In this document: one piece after another, positions 1 to 9,012 of the stretch
Position numbering within the stretch: position 1 is the first letter of the stretch
How the letters are laid out: each line of letters opens with the position of its first letter
Origin: Candidatus Brocadia pituitae
Lineage (GTDB): Bacteria; Planctomycetota; Brocadiia; Brocadiales; Brocadiaceae
Assembly: GCA_017347445.1 (NCBI GenBank)
Contig: AP021856.1
Location: 1,558,613-1,622,612, forward strand
DNA: 64,000 nt
Direction: 5' to 3'
The notes under the pieces: generated by a model
Databases searched by the model: none
The model's input: only the letters and a program-made list of their open reading frames with translations
Told to the model about the DNA's origin: nothing
Program-made: the position numbers and the translations under genes

Positions 1-2
1 CG

Positions 3-413
3 AGATATCAGAATGTCTGTGTTATTATATTGACGGGGTATCCTTCATTCAAAACGGCGGTTGAAACGATGAAGCACGATGCCTTTGACTATTTGAAAAA
101 GCCGTTTGACTTAAACGATTTGCGGAAGGCACTGACTAACGCGCAAAAGACGTATTGTCTTGTGGGAAGCTCAAAGGACAGGTTGAAGAGCTCTGTGGGG
201 AAAAAACTGAAATCGTTGCGAAAGGGCAAAAAAATTACGCAAAAACAACTGGCAAATCGTACCGGCTTATCACCCAGTTTATTATCCCAGATCGAAAACG
301 GACAAATTGCAGCTTCTCTGATTACCCTTGATAAATTATCTGCAGCATTGAATGTGAAGATAGCATACTTTCTGGATGAAGAAACGGATAAACCGGCTGT
401 AACGATTAGCTAA
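3..413 (+). CDS. Response regulator receiver domain fused to XRE-type HTH (5' truncated by window edge)
   Basis: The reading frame is open from base 3, so the gene begins left of the window. The visible part starts in the second half of a CheY-like receiver domain: the conserved Thr sits in ILTGYP and the conserved Lys in KKPFD. A linker of about 25 residues follows, then a Cro/C1-type helix-turn-helix (ITQKQLANRTGLSPSLLSQIENG) typical of XRE regulators. The phospho-acceptor Asp would lie upstream and is not visible. A receiver coupled to an XRE output is uncommon; OmpR, NarL or NtrC outputs are usual. The gene ends 44 bp before hldE on the same strand, so it may share its transcript, but control of hldE is only inference. 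A TTG inside the receiver domain is not the true start. Confidence 0.85.
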   Translation, partial: RYQNVCVIILTGYPSFKTAVETMKHDAFDYLKKPFDLNDLRKALTNAQKTYCLVGSSKDRLKSSVGKKLKSLRKGKKITQKQLANRTGLSPSLLSQIENGQIAASLITLDKLSAALNVKIAYFLDEETDKPAVTIS

Positions 414-457
414 AAGCAAAAACGGAGCATCATTATTTTTAAAGGAGCCTTTCGTGC

Positions 458-1981
458 ATGGATAACTTACTCAATATTATTTCAAACCTCGGTTCTCCGA
501 AGATTATGGTTATCGGTGATTTTATGCTTGACAAATACGTGTGGGGGGAAGTTAAACGCATCTCGCAGGAGGCACCGATACCCGTAATTAGTGTTTCTTC
601 TGAAGACGTTCGGCCCGGCGGCGCCGGAAGCGTTGTGAACAATCTGCAGACCTTGGGCGCACAGGTACTTGCATGCGGAATTATCGGCGATGATGCTCAC
701 GGGCACACCCTTATGGATATTTTCCGCGGCATGGGAGTTGATGTTGAGGGAATCAGTATTGATAAAAGCCGTCCAACCATTCTGAAAATGCGTTTCCTGG
801 GCCATTTGCAAACCGCAGGGAAGGGAATTCAGCAACTGTTGCGTGTTGATTATGAAAAGACTCATCTTATCTCTGAGGAAATTGAGACACGCCTTGCCGG
901 TTATTTGAGGAAAAACATGCCGCTGTGTGATATCGTTCTGGTTTCTGATATGAATAAGGGCCTGCTTTCTCATTCACTGTTGAAAACCATCGTGGCTCTC
1001 AGTAAGAAGCATAATAAGATGGTGATCGTTGATCCGAAACTTATGAGCGATTATTCCTGTTACGAGGGCTTTACCGCCATGACTCCCAACAGAAACGAAA
1101 CGGAGATTGCCACTGGAATAAAAATCAGCGACATCGATAGTCTAAATCGCGCTGGAAACAAGCTGGCCTCCAGCCTTTCTCTGGAATATTGCGTCATTAC
1201 CATCGATAAAGACGGCATGTTTCTCTACCATAAGAATGGTAGCGGAAAGATTATCCCGACGGTTCCACGGGCTGTGTTTGACGTAACGGGGGCGGGCGAT
1301 ATGGTGTTGAGCATGTTTGGTATGGTGGCCGGCAGTGGGCATAGTTTTGAGGATGCCGCAATTCTTGCAAATATCGCAGCGGGAATAGAAGTGGGCAAAG
1401 TTGGGGCAACGCCGGTCAGCAGGAGTGAAATTCTTAGCGAACTTATGGGGGGAAGAAGCCAGATATCAGGCAAGATTAAAGACGCCGAAGGAATACAGGG
1501 CATTGTAAACGAGCATAGGAAGAAAAATGAGAAGATTGTATTCACCAATGGTTGTTTTGATATATTACACGTGGGACACATTGAGTACTTGAAATTTGCC
1601 CGTAAACAAGGAGATTTGCTCGTAGTGGGGCTAAATACCGACCGCTCTGTCAGAAGCCAAAAGGGACCCACTCGACCCTTTGTTTCTGAAACGGAACGGG
1701 CAAAAATGCTTGCAGCATTAGAGGACGTAACGTATGTGGTGCCATTTGATGAACTGACGCCCTTGAGTCTAATCAATGCCGTAAAACCGGATGTGCTGGT
1801 AAAGGGAGAAGATTGGAAGAGCGCCGGGGCGGTAGGGGGCGAATTTGTGGAATCCTATGGGGGAAAAGTTGTCTATGCACCTTTTGTGGAAGGTGTTTCT
1901 ACCACCAACATCGTTTCCCGGATAATCAAGCGGCATAGCCAGCTGGAATCTTTAAAGGATGCGGCGAGTCAAATTCAATAA
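458..1981 (+). CDS. hldE: Bifunctional D-glycero-beta-D-manno-heptose-7-phosphate kinase / heptose-1-phosphate adenylyltransferase
   Basis: HldE (RfaE) catalyses two cytoplasmic steps of ADP-heptose synthesis for the LPS inner core: phosphorylation of heptose-7-phosphate at C1, and adenylylation of heptose-1-phosphate. Residues 1 to about 330 form a PfkB-type kinase with a glycine-rich segment (RPGGAGSVVNN) and the GAGD signature, whose catalytic Asp is residue 281. Residues about 355-500 form a cytidylyltransferase-like domain with TNGCFD and HVGH (residues 371-374). At 507 residues it is slightly longer than the E. coli protein, with both domains in the usual order. An AAAGGAG element precedes the ATG. 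gmhA follows after 21 bp and gmhB overlaps gmhA, so the three form an operon lacking only the epimerase hldD. Confidence 0.96.
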   Translation: MDNLLNIISNLGSPKIMVIGDFMLDKYVWGEVKRISQEAPIPVISVSSEDVRPGGAGSVVNNLQTLGAQVLACGIIGDDAHGHTLMDIFRGMGVDVEGISIDKSRPTILKMRFLGHLQTAGKGIQQLLRVDYEKTHLISEEIETRLAGYLRKNMPLCDIVLVSDMNKGLLSHSLLKTIVALSKKHNKMVIVDPKLMSDYSCYEGFTAMTPNRNETEIATGIKISDIDSLNRAGNKLASSLSLEYCVITIDKDGMFLYHKNGSGKIIPTVPRAVFDVTGAGDMVLSMFGMVAGSGHSFEDAAILANIAAGIEVGKVGATPVSRSEILSELMGGRSQISGKIKDAEGIQGIVNEHRKKNEKIVFTNGCFDILHVGHIEYLKFARKQGDLLVVGLNTDRSVRSQKGPTRPFVSETERAKMLAALEDVTYVVPFDELTPLSLINAVKPDVLVKGEDWKSAGAVGGEFVESYGGKVVYAPFVEGVSTTNIVSRIIKRHSQLESLKDAASQIQ

Positions 1982-2002
1982 TGAAGAAAAGAGAGGGCGT
2001 TC

Positions 2003-2581
2003 ATGGATGACATTGAAATTCAACTGCAAGAAAGTATCGACACGCAAAAAGCCTTAATATTAACGCATCTTGATGTTATAAGAAATATAGCCGGTGCACT
2101 CGTTACTGCATTTAAGAACGGTCACCGCTTGTATCTTATGGGTAATGGAGGAAGCGCAGCCGATGCCCAGCATATTGCCGGGGAATTGATCGGGAGGTTT
2201 AAGATGAGCCGGCGCCCCCTTCCGGCGGTTGCCTTGACAACTGACACCTCTGTTATTACTGCTCTTGCAAATGATTTTGGATATGATACCTGTTTTGCCA
2301 GGCAGGTGGAAGCCCTGTCAAGCCCGGGTGACATTGTTCTGGCTCTGAGCACCAGCGGAAATTCAAAGGGCATTCTCAGTGCCGTTCAAATAGCGAGGGC
2401 CCGTGGCGCAATTACCATCGGGTTTACCGGGAAGGATGGCGGTCTCTTAAAGGAATCTGTGGATATCTGCTTAAAAGTTCCCTCAGCCAATACACCGCGG
2501 ATACAGGAATGCCATATCACCATTGGACACATCTTGTGTTCTATGATTGAGAAGGAACTTTTTGGAAACGTACCGAAATGA
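2003..2581 (+). CDS. gmhA: Sedoheptulose-7-phosphate isomerase
   Basis: GmhA is the first enzyme of the heptose pathway and converts sedoheptulose-7-phosphate to D-glycero-D-manno-heptose-7-phosphate. The 192-residue length matches the family. The protein is a single SIS domain: the phosphosugar-binding loop GNGGSAADAQH is near residue 50 and STSGNSKG follows near residue 117. The C-terminal TPRIQECHITIGH segment carries the family's catalytic His region. An AGAGAGG element precedes the ATG by about 7 bases. The stop codon overlaps the gmhB start (ATGA), which points to translational coupling. The product feeds the kinase domain of HldE just upstream. Confidence 0.96.
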   Translation: MDDIEIQLQESIDTQKALILTHLDVIRNIAGALVTAFKNGHRLYLMGNGGSAADAQHIAGELIGRFKMSRRPLPAVALTTDTSVITALANDFGYDTCFARQVEALSSPGDIVLALSTSGNSKGILSAVQIARARGAITIGFTGKDGGLLKESVDICLKVPSANTPRIQECHITIGHILCSMIEKELFGNVPK

Positions 2582-3144
2582 AAAAGAGAAAGGCCGTATT
2601 TCTCGATCGGGACGGTACAATAGTTGTCCACGAGCATTACCTTAGTTCCCCGGATCAACTGAAATTATTGCCTCATGCCTCACAAGGGATTCGTCTTTTT
2701 AAAGAGCATGGTTATCTGGCCATTGTTATTACGAATCAATCTGGCATTGCCAGGGGATTTTTTGATGAGGAACGGTTGATGCTTATCCATGAGAAATTGA
2801 CGGACATGTTGAAAAACGAGGGGGTATTCATTGATGATTGGTATTATTGTCCGCATCACACGGAAGGTGTTATCGAACACTACAAGGTGGACTGTGATTG
2901 CAGAAAACCCAAGCCAGGAATGATCCTGACTGCTGCACGAAAACACCACATTGACTTGGCACAATCACTCATGATTGGCGATGCAGAAACAGATATGCTG
3001 GCAGGGAAAAATGCGGGTTGCACGTCTATATTGATAAGGAACGGCTGTACGGAAAGCACAAACACTGCCTCTATATCAGGCATGGATTACGTCGTAAAAG
3101 ACTTGCTTGAGGCTGCACAGCTTTTTATTCGGCATAAAAATTAG
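2578..3144 (+). CDS. gmhB: D-glycero-beta-D-manno-heptose-1,7-bisphosphate 7-phosphatase
   Basis: GmhB removes the C7 phosphate from heptose-1,7-bisphosphate, between the two HldE reactions. It is a HAD-superfamily histidinol-phosphatase-like enzyme of 188 residues. Motif I is FLDRDGTIV with the two catalytic Asp residues, motif II lies in VITNQSGIARG, and motif III/IV is the MIGDAETD segment. A Cys/His loop (CPHHTEG ... CDCRKPKPGM) matches the structural zinc site of GmhB. The ATG overlaps the gmhA stop by 4 bases. It is the last gene of the trio; 38 bp downstream lies the target duplication of an IS4 insertion, so the operon end may have been altered. Confidence 0.95.
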   Translation: MKKRKAVFLDRDGTIVVHEHYLSSPDQLKLLPHASQGIRLFKEHGYLAIVITNQSGIARGFFDEERLMLIHEKLTDMLKNEGVFIDDWYYCPHHTEGVIEHYKVDCDCRKPKPGMILTAARKHHIDLAQSLMIGDAETDMLAGKNAGCTSILIRNGCTESTNTASISGMDYVVKDLLEAAQLFIRHKN

Positions 3145-3182
3145 TGAAAGAGTGAAAAAAGTGTTAGATAGATAAAAGAGGT

Positions 3183-4510
3183 CACTACTGTCCGGACGTT
3201 TAAATAAATATTTGTTGTAAGTATTATAATTCAAGAGAGATACAAGGGAAAAAGGACATAATCGATTTGAAATTCAACGTATACTATAGCCATTCTATTC
3301 TTCATAACAAACAGAAAGGAATGGCTCATGAATATAGGAAAAACTGTTTTCTCACAAGTAATCGATTTTTTACCCATGCATGAATTTCGCAAATGTGTTC
3401 AGCGTTATGAAGGCAATCACAAAGTAAAAAGCTTTTCATGCTTTGATCAATTTCTCTGTATGGCATTTGCTCAATTAACCTACAGAGAAAGCCTCCGGGA
3501 TATTGAAGCCTGCCTGCGCTCGATGCAAGAGAAACTCTACCATATGGGAATTCGTGGTAAGGTTTCTCGCAGTACTCTAGCGGATGCAAATGAGAACAGA
3601 GACTGGCATATTTATGCTGATTTTGCTCAAGTATTGATTCATAGAGCAAGAGACCTCTACAGTAATGATGAATTTTGTATAGAACTTGATCAGACCGTTT
3701 ATGCCCTGGATTCCACAACGATTGACTTATGCCTTTCCCTTTTTCCTTGGGCAAAATTTAGAAAGTATAAAGGAGCTATAAAACTGCATACTCTCATGGA
3801 TTTGCGCGGCAGCATTCCTTCGTTTATCAAAATTACCGACGGTAAGGTTCATGATATAAACGTTCTTGACGACCTTATTCCAGAGCCTGGTTCTTTCTAC
3901 GTAATGGATCGTGGGTATCTCGACTTTGCACGGTTGTATAACCTCACCTTGTGCTTGGCATTCTTTGTTATTCGTTCTAAAACAAATCTCAAATTTCGGA
4001 GAATCTACTCACATCCGATTGATAAATCACTTGGTCTGATATGCGATCAAACCATAGTTCTTTCAAATGCCGACTCAGCAAAAGATTATCCGGAAAAGTT
4101 ACGGCGAGTGGGCTATTACGATGCTGAAAATCAAAAAAATCTTACTTTCCTGACGAACAACTTTTCCCTTCCCGCCATTACCATTGCTCTTATTTATAAA
4201 TCTCGCTGGCAGATTGAATTATTTTTCAAGTGGATAAAACAACACTTGAGAATAAAAGCCTTTTACGGTACTTCTGAAAACTCGGTAAAAACTCAAATAT
4301 GGATTGCAATCTCTGTTTACGTGCTTGTTGCAATTATCAAAAAGCGCCTCAATTTGGACATAAGTCTCTACACAATTTTACAAATTTTGAGTATTACCCT
4401 ATTTGAGAAAGTCCCTATTTTACAAGTACTTGCAAATTCTGATCACAAAAGCGAACCACGCGCCCTCTATAAGCAATTGCCTTTGTTCAACTTATAACCG
4501 GACACTAGTG
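3183..4510 (+). mobile_element. IS4-family insertion sequence, complete, with 9-bp target duplication
   Basis: The element is 1328 bp. The left end reads CACTACTGTCCGG and the reverse complement of the right end reads CACTAGTGTCCGG, a 13-bp inverted repeat with one mismatch. It is flanked by the direct repeat AAAAGAGGT (3174-3182 and 4511-4519). One transposase gene fills most of the element. Intact ends and an undecayed duplication suggest a fairly recent insertion. It lies just upstream of the remains of an HNH-like ORF, probably in that gene's leader. Confidence 0.92.
3328..4497 (+). CDS. IS4-family DDE transposase
   Basis: This 389-residue protein has the RNase H-like DDE fold of IS4 transposases. 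The catalytic residues appear to be Asp128 (in LDSTTIDL), Asp194 (in VMDRGYLDF) and Glu297 in the Y-(2)-R-(3)-E-(6)-K signature (YKSRWQIELFFKWIK). The N-terminal part (LTYRESLRDIE and KVSRSTLADANE) matches the usual DUF4372/DNA-binding region of IS4 proteins. The frame is intact with no internal stop, so the protein may be active. It ends 13 bp before the element's right end, as is normal. Confidence 0.93.
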   Translation: MNIGKTVFSQVIDFLPMHEFRKCVQRYEGNHKVKSFSCFDQFLCMAFAQLTYRESLRDIEACLRSMQEKLYHMGIRGKVSRSTLADANENRDWHIYADFAQVLIHRARDLYSNDEFCIELDQTVYALDSTTIDLCLSLFPWAKFRKYKGAIKLHTLMDLRGSIPSFIKITDGKVHDINVLDDLIPEPGSFYVMDRGYLDFARLYNLTLCLAFFVIRSKTNLKFRRIYSHPIDKSLGLICDQTIVLSNADSAKDYPEKLRRVGYYDAENQKNLTFLTNNFSLPAITIALIYKSRWQIELFFKWIKQHLRIKAFYGTSENSVKTQIWIAISVYVLVAIIKKRLNLDISLYTILQILSITLFEKVPILQVLANSDHKSEPRALYKQLPLFNL

Positions 4511-4618
4511 AAAAGAGGTATATGAAAATAGACTATTAAAATTATGGGCGAGAAAATCGTTTGTATTTATTGTTTGAAAGATAGTTCTAGCACAAGAAAT
4601 TTGGAACATGTCATTCTA

Positions 4619-5763
4619 GTGCTTAATTGCATAAATTCATTATAGTATTTCTTAATTGCGAACCCTTAACCTCTCTCTTACGCCACACGAAAGGTTTTGC
4701 ATTCGGTTGATAAGCTTCGATGAATGCCTCGATTGCACACCTCAATTGCTCAACACTTTTAAAGCTGGCGTTCTTCAAAGCTTTTCTCGAAAGAATACCA
4801 AACCATATTTCCACCTGATTGAGCCAACTTGCAGAAGTAGGTGTAAAATGGAATTTAACATTCGGGTGTGCTGCCAACCATTCCCCGTTTCGCTTGTGAA
4901 TACAGTAGTTGTCGAGAATAACATGGATTTCCTTCTTGTCGCTATCCGGTAAATCCAAAAGCAGTTGATCCATGAATGCCAGAAATTCCACTCGTCTTTT
5001 TAATTCTGTTGTTTGCGTATGAATAGTTCCTGTTGCCACGTTGAGAGCTGCAAACAGGTTCAGCGTCCCATGACGCTTATAGGTACTTTTAAGACCATGT
5101 ACGATTTTTCTGTTGCTTGTACATACATAGCCTTTGGTTCGCTCTAAAGCTTGTATACTTGGCTTTTCGTCAACAGAAATCACTATGGCATTCTCTGGCG
5201 GGGACAGGTATAAACCTACGATATCAGCCGCCTTGGTCGTAAATTCCGGGTCAGTACTCACACACCAGCTTCTTTGCCGCGCAAGGCAAATGCCTTCCTT
5301 TCGAAGAATACGCCAGATGGCATCGTCTGATGCCCCCAAATGCTTTGCAAGGGAGGGACCATCCCAACTTGCCTGTCCTTTTGGCGGCTCAAGCTCCAAT
5401 GTCTTCAAAACCTGATTGCGAAACTCCTTATCATATTTCGCAGGTTTGCCGGAACGAGGCAGATCGTACAAGCCTTTGATCCCGTTTGTACTAAAGCGAC
5501 CACGCCACTCAATAACAGTTTTCTGGGATGTCCCAAGGGCTGTGGCCACCTTATTCACCTGCTCTCCGGCAAGCAGCATGTTCATGATTTTAGCTCGTCC
5601 AACAAGCCTCCACTCTGCACTCCGACTATTAGCCCATTCGGCAAGAATCTGCCGATCTTGCTCCGAACAACAAGGTATTGGTGCTTTTCTTGGCATGGCA
5701 GACCTCCTTCATATAGAAATAAAAGGAGTCTACTATATTTAACTTATTTTTGCAAGTATACAC
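4619..5763 (-). mobile_element. IS630-family insertion sequence, copy 1
   Basis: The element is 1145 bp and is flanked by the TA dinucleotide (4617-4618 and 5764-5765), the hallmark of IS630/Tc1-mariner insertion. The left end begins GTGCTTAATTGCA and the reverse complement of the right end begins GTGTATACTTGCA, an imperfect inverted repeat. It carries one transposase gene. Copy 2 (59429-60573) has the same length and reads the same wherever I compared them, so both are recent and probably active. Confidence 0.92.
4623..5696 (-). CDS. IS630-family transposase (copy 1)
   Basis: This 357-residue protein has an N-terminal helix-turn-helix region (VNKVATALGTSQKTVIEWR), a winged-helix segment and a DDE_3 catalytic domain. 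The likely catalytic residues are the Asp in VISVDEKP, the Asp in VILDNYCIHK and the Glu in WLNQVEIWF. The stop lies 4 bp inside the element's left end. The upstream region, about 67 bp, holds an AGGAGGTC ribosome-binding site directly before the ATG. The protein is identical to the one encoded by copy 2 at 59433-60506. Confidence 0.95.
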   Translation of the reverse strand: MPRKAPIPCCSEQDRQILAEWANSRSAEWRLVGRAKIMNMLLAGEQVNKVATALGTSQKTVIEWRGRFSTNGIKGLYDLPRSGKPAKYDKEFRNQVLKTLELEPPKGQASWDGPSLAKHLGASDDAIWRILRKEGICLARQRSWCVSTDPEFTTKAADIVGLYLSPPENAIVISVDEKPSIQALERTKGYVCTSNRKIVHGLKSTYKRHGTLNLFAALNVATGTIHTQTTELKRRVEFLAFMDQLLLDLPDSDKKEIHVILDNYCIHKRNGEWLAAHPNVKFHFTPTSASWLNQVEIWFGILSRKALKNASFKSVEQLRCAIEAFIEAYQPNAKPFVWRKREVKGSQLRNTIMNLCN

Positions 5764-6023
5764 TAGAAGCGTCATGCAATTCAGAAAACAGGAGTTTCTC
5801 TACTTTGCTAGAAACAAACTTGGGTATTTTTGTAGAGTTGCGTCTTTTATCTCTGGATATTTTTAGATTACTTACGGGCTGGAGAAATGAAATAGAGCCA
5901 GAAATTATTAATAATGGTTATATTATTAACCTGAACCATTTGTCATTTTAATAGATTTTGCAATTATTAAAGCTAACGGCATGACCCCCTTTGACAGGAA
6001 TCAATCTGGCCCATACATGTTGA

Positions 6024-6134
6024 CTGATGGAACTGCATGGGGGGGACATCAGCGTCGAGAGCAAACCGGGCAAAGGGAAATATCTTTTGGTTTACCGTGC
6101 CACTAAAAAGGGTATTACGCAAAAAATCTATTAA
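6024..6134 (+). pseudogene. 3' remnant of a sensor histidine kinase (HATPase C-terminus)
   Basis: The translation gives LMELHGGDISVESKPGKG, the G2-box end of a HATPase_c domain. After a one-base frame change it continues as [18 protein letters not shown] and a stop at 6132-6134. The same ending occurs in the two intact kinases downstream ([23 protein letters not shown]). No start or kinase core is present upstream, so this is the tail of a kinase deleted or displaced before or during the IS events. It sits 17 bp before the next kinase gene, whose AGGAGGAGG ribosome-binding site lies in that gap. Confidence 0.75.
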
Positions 6135-6151
6135 GTAGGAGGAGGACTAAC

Positions 6152-7783
6152 ATGGTGGAGTTTTTTCAGAATCTCTTTACCCAAGATTTTATGCCTCATG
6201 GGCAATGTTTACTATGGAGGCCTGAAATCTTATGGCTATTCGTAATCTCAGACGGCATTATTACCGCATCATACTATTCTATTCCTGTTGCACTACTTTA
6301 CTTCGTGCGGAGACGAAAAGACCTGGAGTTTAAGTGGATGTTCATCATGTTTGGTTTATTCACTTTCTCATGTGCCAACACGCACTTTCTGGATATCTGG
6401 ACCCTATGGAGTCCTTCTTATAGGCTTGAAGGTGTCGCAAAGTTTTTTACGGCCATAGTATCCGCATTTTCCGCCATAGCCATCTGGCCCCTTATCCCCA
6501 AGGCACTTGCACTACCGAGCCCTTCCCAACTAAGAAATGCAAACCTCGAAATGACGCGAGAAATGAATGAACGAAAGAAAGTGGAAAAAGAATTGCGCAC
6601 GTCTTACAAAAACCTTGAAGCTGCTAAACTCTTGCAGGAACAGGCCAACAGAGCCAAAACTCAATTCCTCTCGAATATGAGTCACGAATTGCGTACGCCG
6701 CTCAATGTCATCATTGGCTATACCGATCTTTTAAGTGAGCAATTACCTGGAAAACTCAATGAAAAACAGTTAAAATTTATTAGCGAAATCAGCAGTAGTG
6801 GAAAATTCCTGTTGTCTCTTATCAACGATTTGCTTGATATGTCCAAGATAGATGCGGGAGCAATGGAACTCGAAATGGAGGATGTTTCAATCGATGAATT
6901 AATTAATGGTATAGTATCCACGATGAGTCGCCAGTTTGTGAAAAAAAAGATAACAGTGAAAACAATAATTGAACCGAAGCTGCCAGTCGTGACGGCAGAT
7001 ATTAGGAAGTGTAAGCAGATCCTTATGAACCTGCTTACAAATGCAGTAAAGTTCACACCAAAGGATGGACGGGTTGAGATTTGTGCTGTTAGTGACGGAG
7101 ACTCCAGAGTCCGAATAGAAGTCAGGGATACCGGGATCGGAATCGCAGAAGATAAGATCGATAAGATTTTTTCTGAATTCTACCAGGCAGAGAATGTGAT
7201 CGATGAACAGCTTGGTGGTACCGGGATTGGGTTGGCCATAACACGACGGCTGGTAGAACTACACGGTGGGGAAATTGGTGTTGAAAGCAAATTGGGGAAG
7301 GGGAGTACCTTTTGGTTTACTTTACCACTGAAAAAATTGCCGCGAAACGAACCTTCCGAAGAAAAAGAGGTGGAGGAAGTTTTAAAAGAAAATGGTGTCA
7401 CTACTCCTAAAGGACGTCGTATATTGATAGCGGAGGATAACGAGCATAATCTGGCGATGGTCATTGAAATGTTGAATGCCCATAACCACCAGGTCGTGGT
7501 TGCTAGAAATGGACAGGAGGCGGTTGAGATGGCTAAGCTGCATAAACCGGAATTGATTTTGATGGATATTCGCATGCCGGTGGTGAATGGCCTGGAGGCA
7601 ACTCAAAAGCTTCGAGCTATACCTGAATTTGTTAATACTCCCATTATCGCCATGAGTGCCAGTACAGGTTTTGAAGCCGAAAAAACTTATTTTGCTAAGG
7701 GTTGCACCGCACACCTGGCAAAACCTATCCATTTAAAGCTACTGTATGCGGTTCTTAAAAAGTATTTAAGCGTCGAAAATTAA
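6152..7783 (+). CDS. Ethylene-receptor-like hybrid sensor histidine kinase / response regulator
   Basis: The first ~125 residues are three hydrophobic helices that match the ethylene-binding domain of plant ETR1: [15 protein letters not shown], then [13 protein letters not shown]. Asp34, Cys74 and His78 correspond to ETR1 Asp25, Cys65 and His69 with a constant offset of nine, and Cys/His bind the copper cofactor in ETR1. A short coiled linker follows, then HisKA with His178 in [12 protein letters not shown], a HATPase_c domain ([24 protein letters not shown]) and a C-terminal receiver with Asp472 (LILMDIRMP). There is no GAF domain between sensor and kinase, unlike in ETR1. Ethylene or another small hydrophobic ligand is inference. 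The AGGAGGAGG site before the ATG is strong, and the receiver-kinase gene begins 14 bp downstream, so the two are probably cotranscribed. Confidence 0.9.
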   Translation: MVEFFQNLFTQDFMPHGQCLLWRPEILWLFVISDGIITASYYSIPVALLYFVRRRKDLEFKWMFIMFGLFTFSCANTHFLDIWTLWSPSYRLEGVAKFFTAIVSAFSAIAIWPLIPKALALPSPSQLRNANLEMTREMNERKKVEKELRTSYKNLEAAKLLQEQANRAKTQFLSNMSHELRTPLNVIIGYTDLLSEQLPGKLNEKQLKFISEISSSGKFLLSLINDLLDMSKIDAGAMELEMEDVSIDELINGIVSTMSRQFVKKKITVKTIIEPKLPVVTADIRKCKQILMNLLTNAVKFTPKDGRVEICAVSDGDSRVRIEVRDTGIGIAEDKIDKIFSEFYQAENVIDEQLGGTGIGLAITRRLVELHGGEIGVESKLGKGSTFWFTLPLKKLPRNEPSEEKEVEEVLKENGVTTPKGRRILIAEDNEHNLAMVIEMLNAHNHQVVVARNGQEAVEMAKLHKPELILMDIRMPVVNGLEATQKLRAIPEFVNTPIIAMSASTGFEAEKTYFAKGCTAHLAKPIHLKLLYAVLKKYLSVEN

Positions 7784-7797
7784 CTAAGGGAAATTTC

Positions 7798-9012
7798 ATG
7801 ACAAATCCAGCAAGAGTTCTTATCGTTGAGGATAAAAAGGCTAGCCGCGATATCCTAAACGAGAGGGTTATTGCACTTGGACATATTTCTATCCCTGCGG
7901 AGAATGGACTTTCTGCATTGGCTCAAATAAGAGAACAGCCTCCAGATCTCATCCTGCTTGATATAATGATGCCTGAAATGGATGGATACGAAGTTTTGTG
8001 TCATTTGAAGGACAGTGCTTCTTGGCGTCATATTCCTGTTATCGTGATCTCAGCCATCGATGATATGAAAAGTATCATACGGTTTATTGAAAAAGGTGCG
8101 GACGACTACTTAACAAAACCTTATAATCCCGTATTGCTCAAGGCGAGAATCGATTCTTGCTTGATGAAAAAGCGCCTGCATGACCAGGAAGAGCAGTATC
8201 GCCATCTGCTTGAAAAAAAAGTGCAGGAAAAAACTAGTGATCTTCAAAAAGCAAATATTGCATTAGAAAAGGCCTATAGATTGAAATCCGAATTCTTGGC
8301 AACCATGTCGCACGAACTTCGTACTCCGTTAAATGCAATTATTGGATTTGCAGAAGTCTTAAAGGATGAATTGATTGGGCATATAAATGATGAGCAAAGA
8401 GAATATGTAGACGATATTCACAGCAGCGGAAAACATTTACTCAGCATGATAAACAACGTGTTAGACCTTTCTAAGTTTGAAGCGGGAAAACTAGAGCTAA
8501 AATATGAAGAAATTTGCGTGAAAGAAGCAATAGATGACGTATTAAATACGGTGTCAGGAATTGCAAATAAAAAAAATATTTCAATAAAGAATACTATCCA
8601 ATCCGATATTCCTACTCTCGTTGTAGATCAATTGAAATTAAAACAAATACTGTTTAATCTTTTATCTAATGCAATAAAATTTACCCCCAAAAATGGTAAT
8701 GTGTGTATAGACATAACATTGAAAGATCTCTATGTACAATTTGCCATTGCAGATACAGGAATTGGTATAAAACAAGAAGATAGAGAAAAAATATTTGAAG
8801 CATTCAGCCAAGTGGATTCTTCATTAGCACGGAATTATGAAGGGGCTGGCCTTGGTTTAGCGCTTACAAAACGTTTAGTTGAATTACATGGTGGTGAGAT
8901 TTGGGTGGAGAGCTTTTATGGAAAAGGAAGTACTTTTACATTTATACTACCTTTACATCCTCTGAATCACAAGGAAATGGGTTTACACCTTGAAAAGGGC
9001 GTCGTATGCTAA
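7798..9012 (+). CDS. Receiver domain-histidine kinase (REC-HisKA-HATPase)
   Basis: This 404-residue soluble protein has an N-terminal receiver (acidic pair EDKK, phospho-acceptor Asp55 in LILLDIMMPEMDG, Lys in LTKPYNP), a coiled linker, HisKA with His172 ([12 protein letters not shown]) and HATPase_c (NLLSNAIKF, DTGIGI, GAGLGLAL). Receiver-first kinases usually receive phosphate from, or are allosterically set by, an upstream kinase. The ethylene-receptor-like kinase 14 bp upstream is the obvious candidate. Its receiver is nearly identical to that of the gene at 9105, so one arose from the other by duplication. An AAGGGAAA site precedes the ATG. Confidence 0.92.
   Translation: MTNPARVLIVEDKKASRDILNERVIALGHISIPAENGLSALAQIREQPPDLILLDIMMPEMDGYEVLCHLKDSASWRHIPVIVISAIDDMKSIIRFIEKGADDYLTKPYNPVLLKARIDSCLMKKRLHDQEEQYRHLLEKKVQEKTSDLQKANIALEKAYRLKSEFLATMSHELRTPLNAIIGFAEVLKDELIGHINDEQREYVDDIHSSGKHLLSMINNVLDLSKFEAGKLELKYEEICVKEAIDDVLNTVSGIANKKNISIKNTIQSDIPTLVVDQLKLKQILFNLLSNAIKFTPKNGNVCIDITLKDLYVQFAIADTGIGIKQEDREKIFEAFSQVDSSLARNYEGAGLGLALTKRLVELHGGEIWVESFYGKGSTFTFILPLHPLNHKEMGLHLEKGVVC

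Larger units (their letters stand above)
4544..5951 (+). pseudogene. HNH-like ORF split by IS630 copy 1 (segments 4544-4618 and 5766-5951)
   Basis: An ATG at 4544 opens a frame of 25 codons that includes CIYCLKD and LEHVIL, resembling the CxxC ... EHV(I)P start of HNH endonuclease-like proteins. The IS630 element interrupts it directly after CTA. If the element and one copy of the TA duplication are removed, the frame continues without a break (EASCNSEN...) to a stop at 5951, giving an 86-codon ORF. The downstream part (TNLGIF ... SLDIFRLLTG) loosely resembles the helical region that follows the HNH core in such proteins, and the expected second zinc pair is absent. It was therefore probably decaying already. 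The HNH assignment rests on short motifs only. Confidence 0.5.

Noticed and set aside
4656-5742. Several plus-strand ORFs inside IS630 copy 1 and the same set in copy 2
   Set aside because: They lie opposite the transposase gene, have no family features and are repeated only because the element is repeated.
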